From NCBI RefSeq assembly GCF_029873635.1, contig NC_080423.1:103955773-104019772 (forward strand): a stretch of DNA of 64,000 bases. The letters run 5' to 3'. The notes under the pieces were generated by a model. That model worked only from the letters and a program-made list of their open reading frames with translations. It made no database searches and was not told the origin of the DNA. A program made the translations under genes and the position numbers. This document shows positions 10,347 through 23,071 of the stretch, piece by piece. Each line of letters opens with the position of its first letter. Position 1 is the stretch's first letter. Source of the DNA: Malania oleifera. Its lineage: Eukaryota > Streptophyta > Magnoliopsida > Santalales > Ximeniaceae.

Positions 10347-10953
10347 GAATTGAAGCAAAGGCTTGTCACGGCACCAGTGCTGATCATCCCGTCAAGGGAT
10401 GAGGGTTATGTTATCTACAGTGATGCGTCCTTGAAGGAACTTGGTTGTGTATTGATGCAACATGGCAGGATGATAGCGTATGCTTTCAGGCAATTGAAAG
10501 AGTATGAAAAGAACTACCCTACCCATTATCTTGAATTGGCTGTAGTAGTACATGCATTGAAGATTTGGACGCATTACCTATATAGAGAGCGATGTGAAAT
10601 CTTCTCCAACCATAAGAGTTTAAAGTACTTTTTCACTCATAAGGAACTGAACATGAGGCAGAGAAGGAGGTGTGAGCTTATTAAAGATTTTTGAGTGCAC
10701 TATCAGTTACCACCTAAGGAAAGCAAACGTGGTAGCTGATGTGTTGAGCAGGAAGTCTGTGGGACTAGCCCTGGTAGTTATGGAGATTCAGTATCCGATT
10801 ATGATGGATTTGGAGAGACTCGGCATAAAGTTGGTCGAGAGTGATCAACAGGTATGTATTTCCAGTTTAGTAGTGCAGCCTACTCTGCAACAAATGATTA
10901 AAGCTGCTAAAAAAGACGATCCAGAGTTAGCAGAGGTAATGGTCAGAGTATAG
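10347..10953 (+). pseudogene. RNase H domain of P1, broken
   Basis: The domain degrades RNA in RNA:DNA hybrids. Segment 10350-10694 contains VIYSDAS (first catalytic Asp kept), YLELAVVVHAL, and IFSNHKSLKYF, where the usual Asp of TDHKSL is Asn. After a frameshift, segment 10672-10953 has ISYHLRKANVVADVLSRKS, with the last Asp kept, followed by the linker to integrase. The same Asp-to-Asn change is seen in M2. Confidence 0.88.
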
Positions 10954-12315
10954 AGTGGTCAGGGGGAGGAATTTTGTATTACAGATGATGGGACTTTACG
11001 GTTTCGTTCTAGATTATGTGTTCCTATTGATGTTAATATCAGAAAGACCATTTTAGAAGAGGCTCACAATCTTTGCACGCAGCTCATCCTGGCAACACAA
11101 AAATGTATAGGGATCTGTGAGAGTCTTATTGGTGGAGTGGTATGAAGAAAGAAATTGTCGAGTATGTAGCACAGTGTTTAACGTGCCAACGGGTAGAAGC
11201 TGAGCACCAGAGGCCGGTAGGTCAGTTGCAGCCACTTTTTATCCCAAAGTGGAAATGGGATCACATATCTATGGATTTTGTTTCAAGGCTGCCGTCGTCA
11301 TTGCATGGCCAGAATGCAATCTTGATGATCGTAGATTGTTTGACCAAGATCGCCCATTTCCTTCCTATCAAGATTAGCTACTCTCTTAATAAGCTGGCAG
11401 AGATTTATATTCAGGAGATAGTTCATTCTCATGGAGTGCCAGTGTCTATAGTGTCAAATTGATACCCGTGTTTCACGTCACGTTTTTGGAAGAACTTACA
11501 AGAGGCGCTAGGGTTTCAGTTATCTTTCAGCACGGTGTTCCATCCTTAGTCAGACGAGCAGACTGAGAGGACGATACAGATATTAGAAAATATGCTTTGA
11601 GCATGCATGCTAAATTTGGGGGGTAGTTGGACTCAGTTCATGCCACTAGTGGAGTTTGCATACAATAACAGTTATTAGACCAGCATTGGCATGGCACCGT
11701 TTAAGGCCCTTTATGGTAGGAGATGTCATTCTCCTTTATGTTGGGATGATATAGGTGAGTAGCGAGTTGTGGGACCAGAGTTAGTGCTGCAAGCGTGTGA
11801 TAAGGTTCGCTCATCAGAGATAGAAATAGTGCAGCTCAGAGCCGACAGAAAAGTTACGCCGATAAACACCAGAGGAAATAGGAATTTGATATTGGTGATC
11901 ATATGTTTTTGAAAATAACTCCGTTAAATGGTGTTATCAGATTTGGAAGGAAAGGTAAACTTAGCCCTAGGTTCATTGGCCCGTTTGAGATTTTAGAGAA
12001 AGTGGGGTCGGTTGCCTACAAGTTAACTTTACCACCTGTATTGTTCAGGATACACAACGTATGTCATGTCTCTATGTTGAGAAAATACGTCCCAGACCCT
12101 TCTTACGTAATTAATTATGGTGAATTAGAAATCAGTGATTCGCTAGTCTATGAGAAGGTACTAGTACAAATTTTGGATAGGAAATAACAAGAATTACGTA
12201 ATAATAAGATTCCTCTAGTGAAAGTTCCATGGAGAAATCACACAATAAAATAAGTTTCTTGGGAACTAAAGGAACAGATAAGATAGATATACCCGCAATT
12301 GTTTCATGGGATTTA
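10954..12315 (+). pseudogene. Integrase with chromodomain-like tail of P1, broken
   Basis: Integrase inserts the DNA copy into the host genome. The zinc-binding N-terminus is visible across frameshifts at about 11050-11190, with CLTCQ at the end. The core begins at about 11262 (WDHISMDFVSRLP); the segment 11142-11462 ends in a stop where family members read NQDPR. Stops then lie at about 11550, 11598, 11673 and 11761. The C-terminal part is open at 11903-12187 (KLSPRFIGPFEIL, HVSMLRKYVPDP), and a chromodomain-like end extends to about 12300. The chromodomain is thought to guide insertion into heterochromatin in this group. Confidence 0.88.
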
Positions 12316-12320
12316 GTTAT

Positions 12321-14315
12321 TGTAACATCCTCAAAATTCTGACCATTTTTTTTATATAATAAATTACTCCAATACCTGCATGTAATGGGCACCCCCTATG
12401 CAGCTGAAAAACATAAATCACATAACCACATATACATGTATATACAATACAAGAATTCAATATTTTCAACCATAGCTACATAATACATCTCTCTCTCCAG
12501 TGTCAACTACCCAAAAACACAAAACCCTACACAAAACATACCCTATAACTAGGGTGACCAAATGATCTCTATCCGCGAGCCTGATCTGCTCGCCTAGCTA
12601 GCTCACCTGAAAAATGTTAAAGTAATGGGGTGAGTCGACGCTCAGTAAGTGGAAATATGCTATTACTAGTGTGTGACGACCAAGTCATAAAATTATAATA
12701 ATAATATTTAAAATTGCATGATCTGGCAAATCTATAAAACATATGTATAAAAGCTTAAAACATTTGTATCATCTGAGCTTTTTATCATTCATACTGCTAT
12801 AATATACTACATACAATAAAAACTATAAAATTGTATACATATATATAACTGTGATCTTTCCCTGGGACTCTGTATGTCATGATTTGATCCCTCATGACAG
12901 GGTTGTGCAGCCCGTAAGTGGGACTTAACCTGGTTGGCCCTCCAAGTAAGTCATCATACTCTACACTACCTCAGTCAGGCCAAACTGCATCCACTCCTAA
13001 GCGCGGAACTAGCTGCTACCTCGTCTAACCGGCCCCCTCTACCCAGTGTACTGGGGAGCTGCATCCTCTTTGAGCATGGTTAGACGACACCCACACACTA
13101 TTTGAGATATGTGGTTGCACTCTATCTGTATATAGCAACGGTACCGTGCTCTGTAAACTGTATCTGTCTGTAATAACTCCATAGGGATCTAATACTATAT
13201 AAGTAGGTCTATATATATATACCTTTGCTGTTTTCATTATGTTCCCAAAATAACCATAACGCTATAATTTTGTACTGTAAAATTTGAGTAACTGTAGCAT
13301 CTCGATGCTATAACTGTATAATCTGTCTTTATAAACTGTGTTATGGTATTCAGGAAAATATAACATTCTGTAAAAACTATGATATACTGAACAGAATAAA
13401 ATCTATATAAATCTGTCAGTTAATCATCTATGAATAACTGTATATACATGCAATATAACACGATATACTAAAGTACTGTATAAATTTTACATCGAGTAAA
13501 TATCTACTCAGGCCACACAACATTAAAACATTCGTTATGTAGAAACTACATAATAACTTGTATATATTTATCTACGAAAATTCTGTTTATATTCTTAAAA
13601 CCCTAGCATAGCCTATTTCCCTTACCTTATCTCTGAAAAGCCCCTATTGTACTCTAACCCGATACCCACAGGGTTCTTCACTCAACACCCTGAAAACCAC
13701 ATACCCTAAAACAAAATATCAGTATTTTCTTACCTACAACATTTCTTATAACTACAAGGAAAGCATAATCTGAATAAAATACCTTACCCTGGATTTGGGA
13801 TGAATTCCAAACCAACTTCTCCCACGATCAGCTCTTGCAGACTTGCAGAGAACTTTACCAGGAGCATCGTGGTGGCCTCGAATTTTTGATCCGGCGAGAA
13901 ACGGGCCTAGAATCGAAGAGAGAAGGAGGGAGAGGCATTTTTTAGAGAGAGAAAGAGTTTTTGCGCCAAAATTCTACAGAAAAATCCAGGTTTTTAACTA
14001 TTTACAAGGTCGAATTTGTCGATGAGACACGTCACCTCGTCAATGAGTCCTTTAATAATTTCTCGATGAACTTCCTCCCTCGTCGACAAATTTCAGACTG
14101 TCCTAAAAACCCTTCTCAATATTTTCTCGTCGACGAGGCATGACTTTGTCAACAAGGCCTACTTATGAGTTCGTCGACGAGGCCCTGTGTAAAATTTTTG
14201 GGTTATTCTATGCAAAATGCAATGTCGTCGATGAAGCCTGCTGCCTCCTTCCGTTTCTGTTTCCATTTCCCTCTCTCTTTAATATTTAAATATCATTATT
14301 TTTCGGGTCGTTACA
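12321..14315 (-). repeat. Solo LTR (family of the 36533 LTR) inserted in P1
   Basis: It runs from TGTAACATCC to GGTCGTTACA, 1995 bp, with a perfect TSD GTTAT (12316-12320, 14316-14320). It sits just past the chromodomain end of P1. In promoter sense (minus) it begins with a CGTCGACGA palindrome array at about 13995-14250, then a CT/GA tract and an AAGGTAAGG donor (about 13620). It carries the TGAGTCGACGCTCA palindrome at about 12633. It is closely related to 20941-22934 and to the plus-strand LTR 36533-38597. Confidence 0.93.
13995..14250 (-). repeat. GTCGAC palindrome array in solo LTR
   Basis: About eight to nine CGTCGACGA-like units lie near the promoter end of the minus-oriented solo LTR, next to a degenerate TATA-like sequence at about 13990. 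Confidence 0.72.
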
Positions 14316-14582
14316 GTTATAACCAAGTAAAGTGTACGTAAATTATGTAATGTTTCTTTTGCAGGTTAGCCAGTATATGTATTAGTTTAGTTAGTATGTA
14401 GTCTTTTACTTTTGGGAGAATTTTTATTTTATGTATGTAATCTCCTAGAACTCTGAATGTAATCACGGTATTCCTCCTCCATAAGTGAGGGTAAGTAACA
14501 AAATAAGTAGACTGTTTGTTTTTAAGGGATAGTGAATCATATGGATAGTAAATTTCGACGACGATATTTTATGAGGGGAGAA
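14316..14582 (+). other. P1 spacer and polypurine tract
   Basis: This non-coding stretch lies between the integrase and the 3' LTR and aligns with 36270-36532 of the related element. It ends in the polypurine tract GAGGGGAGAA (14573-14582) immediately before TGTAGAGACC, the start of the 3' LTR. The tract primes plus-strand DNA synthesis in this class of element. Confidence 0.85.
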
Positions 14583-16224
14583 TGTAGAGACCCGAAGAAA
14601 TTATAATGATTAAATAATATGGAAAAGGAGAGAGAAGGATAAATTGAATTTCATATGTAACAAGGGTCTCGTCGACGAATGCAGCATGTTCGTCGATGAG
14701 CATGCTTGAGGAGATCGTCGACGAGGACACGTGTCTCATTGACGAGAAGATACCGAGAAGCTATTTTTTAGCTCTGAATTTCATCAACAAGGAATAAGCG
14801 TTTGTCAACAAACTCCCTTCTTGGCCTCGTTGACGAAGTGCATGGCTCGTCGATGAGTGCAGGTGTATAAATAGCCAAAACTCGATTTTTCTGTTGAAAA
14901 ATTCACGAAAAATCTCTCTCTCTCTCATGTTCGTCCCTTCCCCTTCTCTCTAAGATTTTGGGCCGGATTCTTGCTGGTTCGACGATTCGAGACCACCACG
15001 ACACTCTTGGGAAAGTTCTCTTTAAGTCTACTAGAGTGGATCGCTGGTGGGGTTAACTTGAATTTCATCCCAAATTCAAGGTAAGACTTTTTATTCAATA
15101 GTTGGCTTTTTCACAGTTGTAGGAATGTAGTACTCAAAGAACTACTGAAGTTTTGTTCGGGGAGATATTGTTTTTGTGTGTTGAACGGGAAACCCTGCGG
15201 GTGTAGGACTAAACACTATAGGGGCTTTTCGATAGTCAGGTAAGGGAGTAAACTAAAGCAGTCATTTTCCATTAAAATTATTATTATTTAATAACGGATT
15301 AATTTTCAAAAAGCATGTGTTATATATATGAGTATGTTTGTTGAAATGTATATTTGGGAAAATACTGTTGTTTCACATGAATATATATTTTAAGTATGGA
15401 ATGTCAAAAAATGTGATTTCATAACGAAATCCATGATTTTATTCAGTTTGTGTAGCATGAATATTATTTTTACGCCTATTATGTTATGTTAAGTCAATTT
15501 TACAGGAAAAGTATATTTGCAATTATTTCAGGAATAACATGATAATATAGTAAGCCATGATTTCAGAATATATGATAAACAGTTCATTTATACAGATCAG
15601 TATATACGATATGTTTGGCGCAAGGTCGTGATTGATAGCCGGGGCAAGGCCGCAGTTACGTATGTTTTCAGCTCAAGGCCGTAGTTATGAATGTAATTGG
15701 CGCAAGGCAATAATTATTTATGTTATTACAGAAAAATGCTATCAATCTATTTATGTTAAACAATATATTATCATGTACTATATGTTATTAGAACCCAAAT
15801 GATAGTTCAGATCAGTTTCAAGAGCATTGTACCGTAGCTATACAGTTTAGTTCAATTCAGACTTGTGCTAACCGCCCCTGCTAATAGAGGGGGTGGGAGA
15901 TGGATAGTTGATGTGGCCGTCAATGTAGAGTTGTAGACGTCCACCTGACAGTTCAGACCAAGGTGTGGCGGGCTCATCGCACTTACAGACATTTTTGACT
16001 CGGCAGTAGTTGACCAACCATTGTCGGGTCCCGCCTTCGAGTTTTACAACCCATCATAAGGGGTAATACATGACAGTAGCTAGCTATAAATCTTAGGTAA
16101 ATTTTAGAATTACTAGTTATATCGGATGATTTTATGAATAGTGAAATGCAGTATGATTTAGTAAACCATGAAATTGTATGTTTACTCAGTTATGTTATTA
16201 TCAGTATTTTCAAGTAAGTGATAT
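14583..16224 (+). repeat. 3' LTR of P1, 5' portion
   Basis: It starts TGTAGAGACCCGAAG and matches the 5' LTR in order: palindrome array (about 14660-14860), TATAAATAG (about 14867), CT run, donor CAGGTAAGG (about 15238) and minisatellite (about 15613-15720). It is interrupted after GATAT (16220-16224) by solo LTR A3 and resumes at 18860. Confidence 0.92.
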
Positions 16225-18854
16225 TGAAACGCCCCAAACCCTTAAACACGAGCCCGGTGCGTTATTCCTGATCATATCCCTGATAAATCATGATCCATAA
16301 CATACGCAGCAGAAAATATAAACAAAATCTCCATGTAACATAACACCAGAGTTTACTATTTCTAACTATAATCCATATTGAATCATCCAACACCTGCATT
16401 TCCATAAATACGTAACTCCCGAAACAATTCAGTATTTTCACAACCATTCCGTTCTCAACAGGCTTAAAACATAAAAACTTAAAACATAAATATTTACATT
16501 CCCCAAAGTATTATGAAAATATACCCTTTTTATTTAAGTTCCTCAAATATACCCTCGAGCTCACTAAGCTCGACCTCGAGGATGTCCTGAAAAATAAATA
16601 CATTTATATTCGGGTGAGACACATCTCAGTAAGGGAAGAAACCATGCATTAAAATAGTGTGTAGCCAACATGAGTTTATATATGACATATTATTTAACAT
16701 TTGAAAATCATTAACATAATTTCTGAAATCATTCCCTGAACCTAATCAAACACATGCAAATGTTTAACCCATGAGATTACCCGAGGATAGAGGTGATTAC
16801 CCGCCCATATAAGTAGCACCCCTCTGCTCTGAAATTTAGGCAACCCAAAAGTCGCAGTTAAAGCATACCAAGGCACTCACCTTACTCAGTAAGCCCTTAA
16901 GTGATAAATTAATCTTGTACTCATACCATTCAACAATAGCTTACTGGCAAAGGTCCTAAGGATAGGGAAATCTACCCGCCCATACAAGTAGGTTCCCTCT
17001 ACCCTAGTACGTTATGCGGCTACTGCCACATCTGTAGCTACTAGTCCACTCGCCTTACTCAGCAAGCCCTCAGGCGAAGAGTATGCCTCGCCCAATTGTA
17101 ACATATTCTACATACCTACATACTTCTAATATCATAATACATCATTCTTTCTATCATTATTCAATCATACACATATGTTCATATTCATGGCTTAACATTG
17201 CATTGCATTTCACTTTAAGTGACTCTTTCCCATTTTTCATTGTTCACATTTCACATTTCACATTTCATTTCCATTCCATTCATTTCCTTTTTCATTTCAT
17301 TTTCATTTCATACTCATTTTTATTTTAATTCATAAATACTCGGCATCTTTCCAGCCGTGGTTGGTTAGCTTCGGCATCCTTTCAACTGTGGTCGGCATCT
17401 TTTCAACCGTGGTCAGCATCTTTTCAGCCGTGATTGGTTAGTTTCGGCATCCTTTCAGCCGTGGTTGGCATCTTTTCAACCGTAATTGGTTAGCTTCGGC
17501 ATCCTTTCAACCGTGGTTGGTTAACTTCGGCATCCTTTCAGCTGTGGTTGTTTCCATGATTGTGTTAACACTTACATGCAGCATATCTCATATATCATTT
17601 TCATGCTTATATCATTTTCTGTATATCTTGCATCTCGTATATATAACATAATTCCACACAAAATTCTATTTTACTCATACCACACAATTTAGCAATAAAA
17701 CTCATACACTGCCTGTAAAATAAGTCAACCAACATTTAATGTTTATATTCTAAAAATACCTTTTATTTCTTACATAAATACTCTGAAATATGTTTCCACT
17801 TTCATCAGTTCATTTTCACATATACATGTCTAATAAACAACCCTAAACTCGAAAAGAAATATAATTAAAATGGGTGGCAATTTACCCATACTTAATAATT
17901 ACATGTACATATAAAACAATTTATTTTTCCACTAAATTCATAAAACTTCTCATTTAATATATATTTTTCCCCTTATCTGGTTTCTTGAACTACATCAACA
18001 GGGACTCCAAAAAATACATGCGGCACTCACCCAGACCCTAAAATTAAATTCCTAGTTCTAATAAATTATTCCTGAATAAAATATTATTTAAATATTTCCT
18101 AGGGCCATAATTCCTAAATAAATAATAATACCCTTAAATTTAGCCAAATTGCTAAATTTTCTAAATTTCACTCTCGCTTTGGAGTAGGGCCTAGAAAATC
18201 CCAATTGAAAAATTACCTACATCAAAATGACGACTAGGACCCCATGGTGGTGTCCAATCGTCGATTTAACCGCATATTAACGGCGAAATTGAGAAAATGA
18301 AAAAAAATTACCTTTCCCCAGGAGCAATGTCTAAGCCGTTCCCATGAAAAATCTGTTCAAGTATAAATGTCGACAACGGAACAAGGATTCCAACGACACT
18401 TTCCGTTTCCCGATCTGTCACAAACTCGCCGAGTAATTCAGAGAGAGAAAGAGAGGGACGGAGGTGGCTAGCGTGCACAGGAAATATTCAGGGGGGGGCG
18501 TTTTGTTCTGTTTCTTCTTTCTTCTTCTTCTTTCTTTAACTTTACTCTATAGATATATACATATATATATATATTATTTTAACTTATACTTATCATATAT
18601 ATATATATATTATAATAACTTACTTGTATATATCATTCTAATTAGTTTTTTTTTAAATCCAATGTAAAAATATTTAATTTAATAACTAATTATTTAATTA
18701 TTTAATTTATCTTAATTTAATTTAATTTCTTTATTTTTATTTTTTTTTCTTCTTTTTCCCACGCCATTCCTTTTATTTATTTATTTATCTGTTATTTTAT
18801 TTATATATATATTTTCTAATTATTTTAATCCTTTTAAATTTTTGGGTCTTTACA
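16225..18854 (-). repeat. Solo LTR A3 inserted in the 3' LTR of P1
   Basis: It runs from TGAAACGCCCC to GGGTCTTTACA, 2630 bp, with a perfect TSD GATAT (16220-16224, 18855-18859). It belongs to the same family as A1 and A2. In plus-strand order it holds the TGAGN6CTCA palindrome at about 16614, a GCATCNTTTCAGCCGTGGT minisatellite, a CTTATCTGG donor remnant, a poly-CT stretch and an AT-rich end. It has no coding content; the reading frames at 17083-17328 and 18464-18667 are LTR sequence. Confidence 0.93.
17335..17550 (-). repeat. CGGCATCNTTTCAGCCGTGG minisatellite in A3
   Basis: About eight units of 21 or 31 bp, alternating between a short form and a form extended by TTGGTTAGCTT. It occupies the same LTR interval in which A1 has a different minisatellite. 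Confidence 0.85.
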
Positions 18855-18859
18855 GATAT

Positions 18860-19332
18860 GTACTGTATATTTATTATAGCGCGTAAATATTTATGTTGCC
18901 ACACAACTGTATTTAGTTTATTTCCCTTACTCAAAGGTGTCTCACCGCAGCTTAAACCATTTCAAGGAACCCAGGAAGATAGACGGACCAAGCCCGCCGT
19001 TGAGATAACCTATATTACCCTACTAGGTGGGTTAGTGTTTGAGTTAGGATCAGTAGGATTTTGTTGTGAGATCCTAGATGTATCTTTTGGTGTTTTTGAG
19101 GAATGTATATATACATTTAAACATCATATGGTGGAATGTAGGTACTTTGGTATATTTTATTTTATGGTTGACTGTATGAAATTTATGTTTACTATTGCTT
19201 AGGTTTCCGCTGTGTATGACAGGTGTATCCCTTTTACCCACGGGTTTCGGGTTGACTTTATTATGTTGTTACTTAATGGTATCAGGGTGTTTAACGTGAT
19301 TAATTATACAGTAAGGTAAGCAGACCGTTACA
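18860..19332 (+). repeat. 3' LTR of P1, 3' portion
   Basis: It resumes in register with the 5' LTR (compare 7098-7567) and ends GACCGTTACA at 19332. It contains the degenerate conserved block CTTACTCAAAGGTGTCTCA at about 18925. The reading frame 18858-19202 is LTR sequence. Confidence 0.92.
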
Positions 19333-19655
19333 ACCAGTCCATACCCAAAATAATATCAAAGTCATGCATATCAAACGTAATAAGACTAACTGGTAGTACT
19401 CTCTCCTAAATTTCTACGGGAAAGTCATGAATTACCTTACTGAATACGACTACCGACCCTGAAGGCGTAGCCACCACCAGTTCATAATCTAACTGTTGAT
19501 TCTCAATGCCACAAAGTTTAACAAATCCTCAGGAGGTAAAGGAATGTATTGCCCCCGAGTTGAATAGTATAACAACTTTATTGGAAAGCATGTAAATGGT
19601 ACGTGTGACAACATCTTCTGCATTCTCTGCATCGCCAGGAGTTAGGGACTGTATA
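19333..19655 (-). pseudogene. Gypsy protease fragment of element M1
   Basis: This continues the minus-strand pol fragment that was cut at 5417. It corresponds to M2 positions 32094-32405. The frame 19529-19714 includes TPGDAENAEDVV and VILFNSGAIHSF, the retropepsin active-site stretch with Asp changed to Asn. Homology to the internal region stops near 19655; the expected gag and primer-binding site are absent. Confidence 0.85.
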
Positions 19656-19795
19656 GTTATGTCCTTGTTTGAAAACAGTTTCATAGATTGCACATTTTCG
19701 ATACTATAATACATAAATTCCTGATAATAGATAAGTCAGCATCATTACAAGTGAGAGTTCCCGAGGTTAGGGTAGGGTATAGGCCTCAAACCTAT
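19656..19795. other. Unassigned junction inside M1
   Basis: No gene or clear repeat is recognised. It lies between the protease remnant and LTR sequence, where gag, the primer-binding site and the proximal LTR should be, so it marks an internal deletion, possibly with filler DNA. Confidence 0.5.
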
Positions 19796-20940
19796 GACTT
19801 TGCCCATTAAAGCATTTAAATCATGTATATGCATATTCATAACACCGTCCAGCTTGAAACTATAATAATTATGCCAGTAACTCCCCATGGCAAGGGTTGT
19901 GCGATAAGAAAACACTAATCGAGCCCTGTTCGTGCAGGCATTGTCAGGCATCATAATATACTGCAACACAACTTGGTGATCACCCCCTGATCCCTTTTGA
20001 CCAGTGGCCCTCCTTACCAAGCCGACTACTACATACCCACACTGAAAAATAACTGCGTGTGGTTGTAGTGTATCTCTGTTTTGGCAATGGTACCGAGCCT
20101 ACATAATATTCATATACTATTGAGCTTCTTATGCTCTTTGTAACAAGCTACAGTTCCAATATCATATATATAATTTAAATTAAAACATAATAACCTGTGC
20201 AATTCCAATATTTTTACAATCTCATTCATGCATACTTTTATTCATACTTTGATAAAAATCGGCTCATAACCTCTTAGTTTTACCCTTGTCTTATACTTGG
20301 CACAGTATCTAATTGGCACCTGTTTTCTGCATTTTCTAAGAATTACTTGGAACCTTAGTCCCCATAGTTCATATACATACATCTCAAATCAGTATAGGTT
20401 CAATTCATATCATACGTCACACTTATTTGATCAAATATACAATTCATATAAATGGGTTCGTAAAATATCATTTCTGCTGCAATTTAAGAGTTTCAAGCAT
20501 CTCCTACTATAGTTTTAGTGCAAATAAAATAATTTTAAGAAATTTGGAGATCATATGCCAAAAACCTCATTTTTCACAAAAACCGTAAAATCGTGAAATC
20601 GTAAGAATCGGCATTTATACCTAGTAAAACTTTGCAAATAAATAGTCAACAAGTACATATAAACACAAGCTACATATCCTATGGTTTCGTTTTTTAAAAA
20701 TACTTATGTAAACAAATCCCCTTACCTTTTAATGTAAAAATCAAAACATGAATGAATCGGTCCAAAACAACGACATAGAAACCTCAAAACCTTAAAATCG
20801 AAGAACAATGCTTCAATATAATCCTATTTACTATAGATCTACCGAATCGAAAACGAATTCGAATCCTTACCTCGATTTTAGGGAAAATCCTGAAAATCCT
20901 CAAAATGACGATTAGATTCGCTATAACTATAGAGCTTCCT
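19796..20940 (-). repeat. 5' LTR of M1, part 1 (truncated)
   Basis: It aligns with M2's 5' LTR from about 34370 to 35480. It includes the AAGGTAAGGGG donor (minus strand, about 20722) and the TTTTAGGGAAAA-type leader. It is interrupted by a solo LTR at 20941 and continues at 22935. The part of the LTR nearest gag is missing. Confidence 0.8.
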
Positions 20941-21474
20941 TGTCACGGTCTGCTATTTAACTATTTTTTTTTTATATATATACTATAACATTTAAAATGC
21001 TCTGATACCAAATTGGATTAAACTCAATCATCAACCTAAGCAGCAAGAAGCAGAAATCCAATAAACATAACCATACGTAGTTATATATGATACCAGAGTA
21101 CTAAAGTGTTTCCCAAAATATACATACATGTCTGTTTTCCAGAATACCCTTAACTGGTTAGGGTTATACAGAAATACTCCCAAAAATACTCACACTACTG
21201 TCAGGGCAATACCGAGACCCCTCTATCTGTGAGCCTGATCTGCTCGCCTACCTGGATCACCTGAAAAATGTTAAAGTAATTGGGATAAGTCAACGCTCAG
21301 TAAGACGAAATATGCTATTACTAGTGTGTGGTAGATGAGTTACAATACTGTGAAAATTTATTACTATATGGTCATATATGATTGAATCTGTAAAGTACAA
21401 TACCAGTAATATAATCTTCATATTTTACCTGTTGCTTAACATTTCTGTGTTTTTGGTTTCTACTCAAAATACTG

Positions 21475-21522
<48 letters not shown>

Positions 21523-22934
21523 AACTTCCCCGCGGATAACTGTGTGTCATGATTTAACCCCTCATGACAGGGTTGTGCAGCCCGTAGGCGGGATTTACCC
21601 TAGCTGGCCAACTAGGAATAAATTACTATACTTCATAGTTTAATCAGCTCTCCTCTACCCATATTTGATGGGGAGCCTGTCCACTCGTGGATTCTATGCG
21701 ATCGACCTTTATACCACGTATTATCTGAATAGGTGGTTGCACTCTATAAACTGTATATAGCTACGGCACCGTGCTCTGTAACTATATGGTTCAACAAGGT
21801 TTGATACTATATAATACATCTCTATATATAACTATATATTTTACCATGATTCTATAATAACCGTATAAACCATGACGCTATAGAAAACTGTATCTATATC
21901 AACTGTGTTTTTGTAATTAACTGCAAATCTGTATGTCATGGTACTATAAAACTGTATAATCATGGTATTTCTGTAATTGCTGTAAAATACATTCACTATC
22001 TGTATATTCTGTAAAACACATCTCTGAAAAATACTGTAAAGCATGTTTCTATACTATATATATATTCTCAAGCCACACAATAATTTTAAAACATATTAAT
22101 CATACTTGATAAATTGTATAAGTCTCTGCTGTGAATAATACTCTCGTGAAACATTTATAATTTATACTGAAATCATACTCAAAAAACCTAGCATAGCATA
22201 TTTCGCTTACCTGATTTATGCTAAAACCCTCCTATTGTAACGGGTCCTACACCCACAGTGTTCTCCATTCAACACCCTGAAAACCCTAAATCTCAGAAGA
22301 AAACATTACTATTTCTACGTCTATTACATTTCTTACAACTGCCAGAAACTCAAATTCCGAATAAAGACCTTACCCTGGATTTGGGATGAATTCTGACTTC
22401 GTTCCACCAACGATCCGTTCCGGCAGACTTGAAGAGAACTCCGCCGGGGACGTTATGGTGGCTTCAGATCGTCGATCCGACGACTGACGGGGCCGAAATC
22501 GAAGAGAGAAGAGGGAGAGGCCGTAGGAGAGAGAGAGAGAGAGAGAGAGAAAAGAGCGGTGCTAAAATTCTACGTAAAACTGAGTTTAAGTACTATTTAT
22601 ATTGCGGGATTCGTCGACGAGCCACGTCACCTTGTCGACGAGTCCTTCAATAATTTCGTCGACGAATTTTAGTCTGTCCCAAAAAACCTTCTCGGTATAT
22701 TCTCGTCGACGAGGCATAGCTTCATCAATAAGGTCCCCTTATGCACTCGTTGACAAACTCCCTGTGTTCCTCGATGAGGCCCTGTGGAAAATCTTTTGGG
22801 TTATTCCATCCAAAATGCAATGTTGCGAACGAACGCTTCACGTTCATCGACGAAGTCGGCTGCCTTCTTTTGTTACTGATTCCATTTCCCTTCTTCTTTA
22901 TTATTTAAATACCATTATTACTCGGGTCGTTACA
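20941..22934 (-). repeat. Solo LTR inserted in the M1 LTR
   Basis: It runs from TGTCACGGTC to GGGTCGTTACA, 1994 bp, with a perfect TSD TTCCT (20936-20940, 22935-22939). It is a sister of 12321-14315 and the minus-strand counterpart of 36533-38597. It has a (TA)n run at about 21477-21518, a GA run at about 22530-22550 and a palindrome array at about 22610-22860. A TATA-like ATATAAATAG lies on the minus strand at about 22596-22606. Confidence 0.93.
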
Positions 22935-23011
22935 TTCCTCCCCTAATCCACGCAGAAACCTTCGATCGTAGAAATAGACGATGAACGAAGAAGGGTCGTA
23001 GAGAGAAAGAG

Positions 23012-23071
<60 letters not shown>

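Larger units (their letters stand above)
5418..19332 (+). mobile_element. Ty3/gypsy element P1, chromovirus-like, near full length, decayed
   Basis: The structure is a 5' LTR (5418-7567), an initiator tRNA-Met primer-binding site (7571-7583), gag, protease, RT, RNase H, integrase with a chromodomain-like tail, a polypurine tract (14573-14582), and a 3' LTR (14583-16224 plus 18860-19332). Two younger solo LTRs interrupt it at 12321-14315 and 16225-18854. It lies inside the minus-strand pol fragment M1, which resumes at 19333. The 5' terminus has drifted (ATTAG in place of TGTAG), and no clean TSD remains. The chromodomain-like end and long LTRs suggest the Tekay/Del group; that assignment is an inference. 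Confidence 0.9.
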
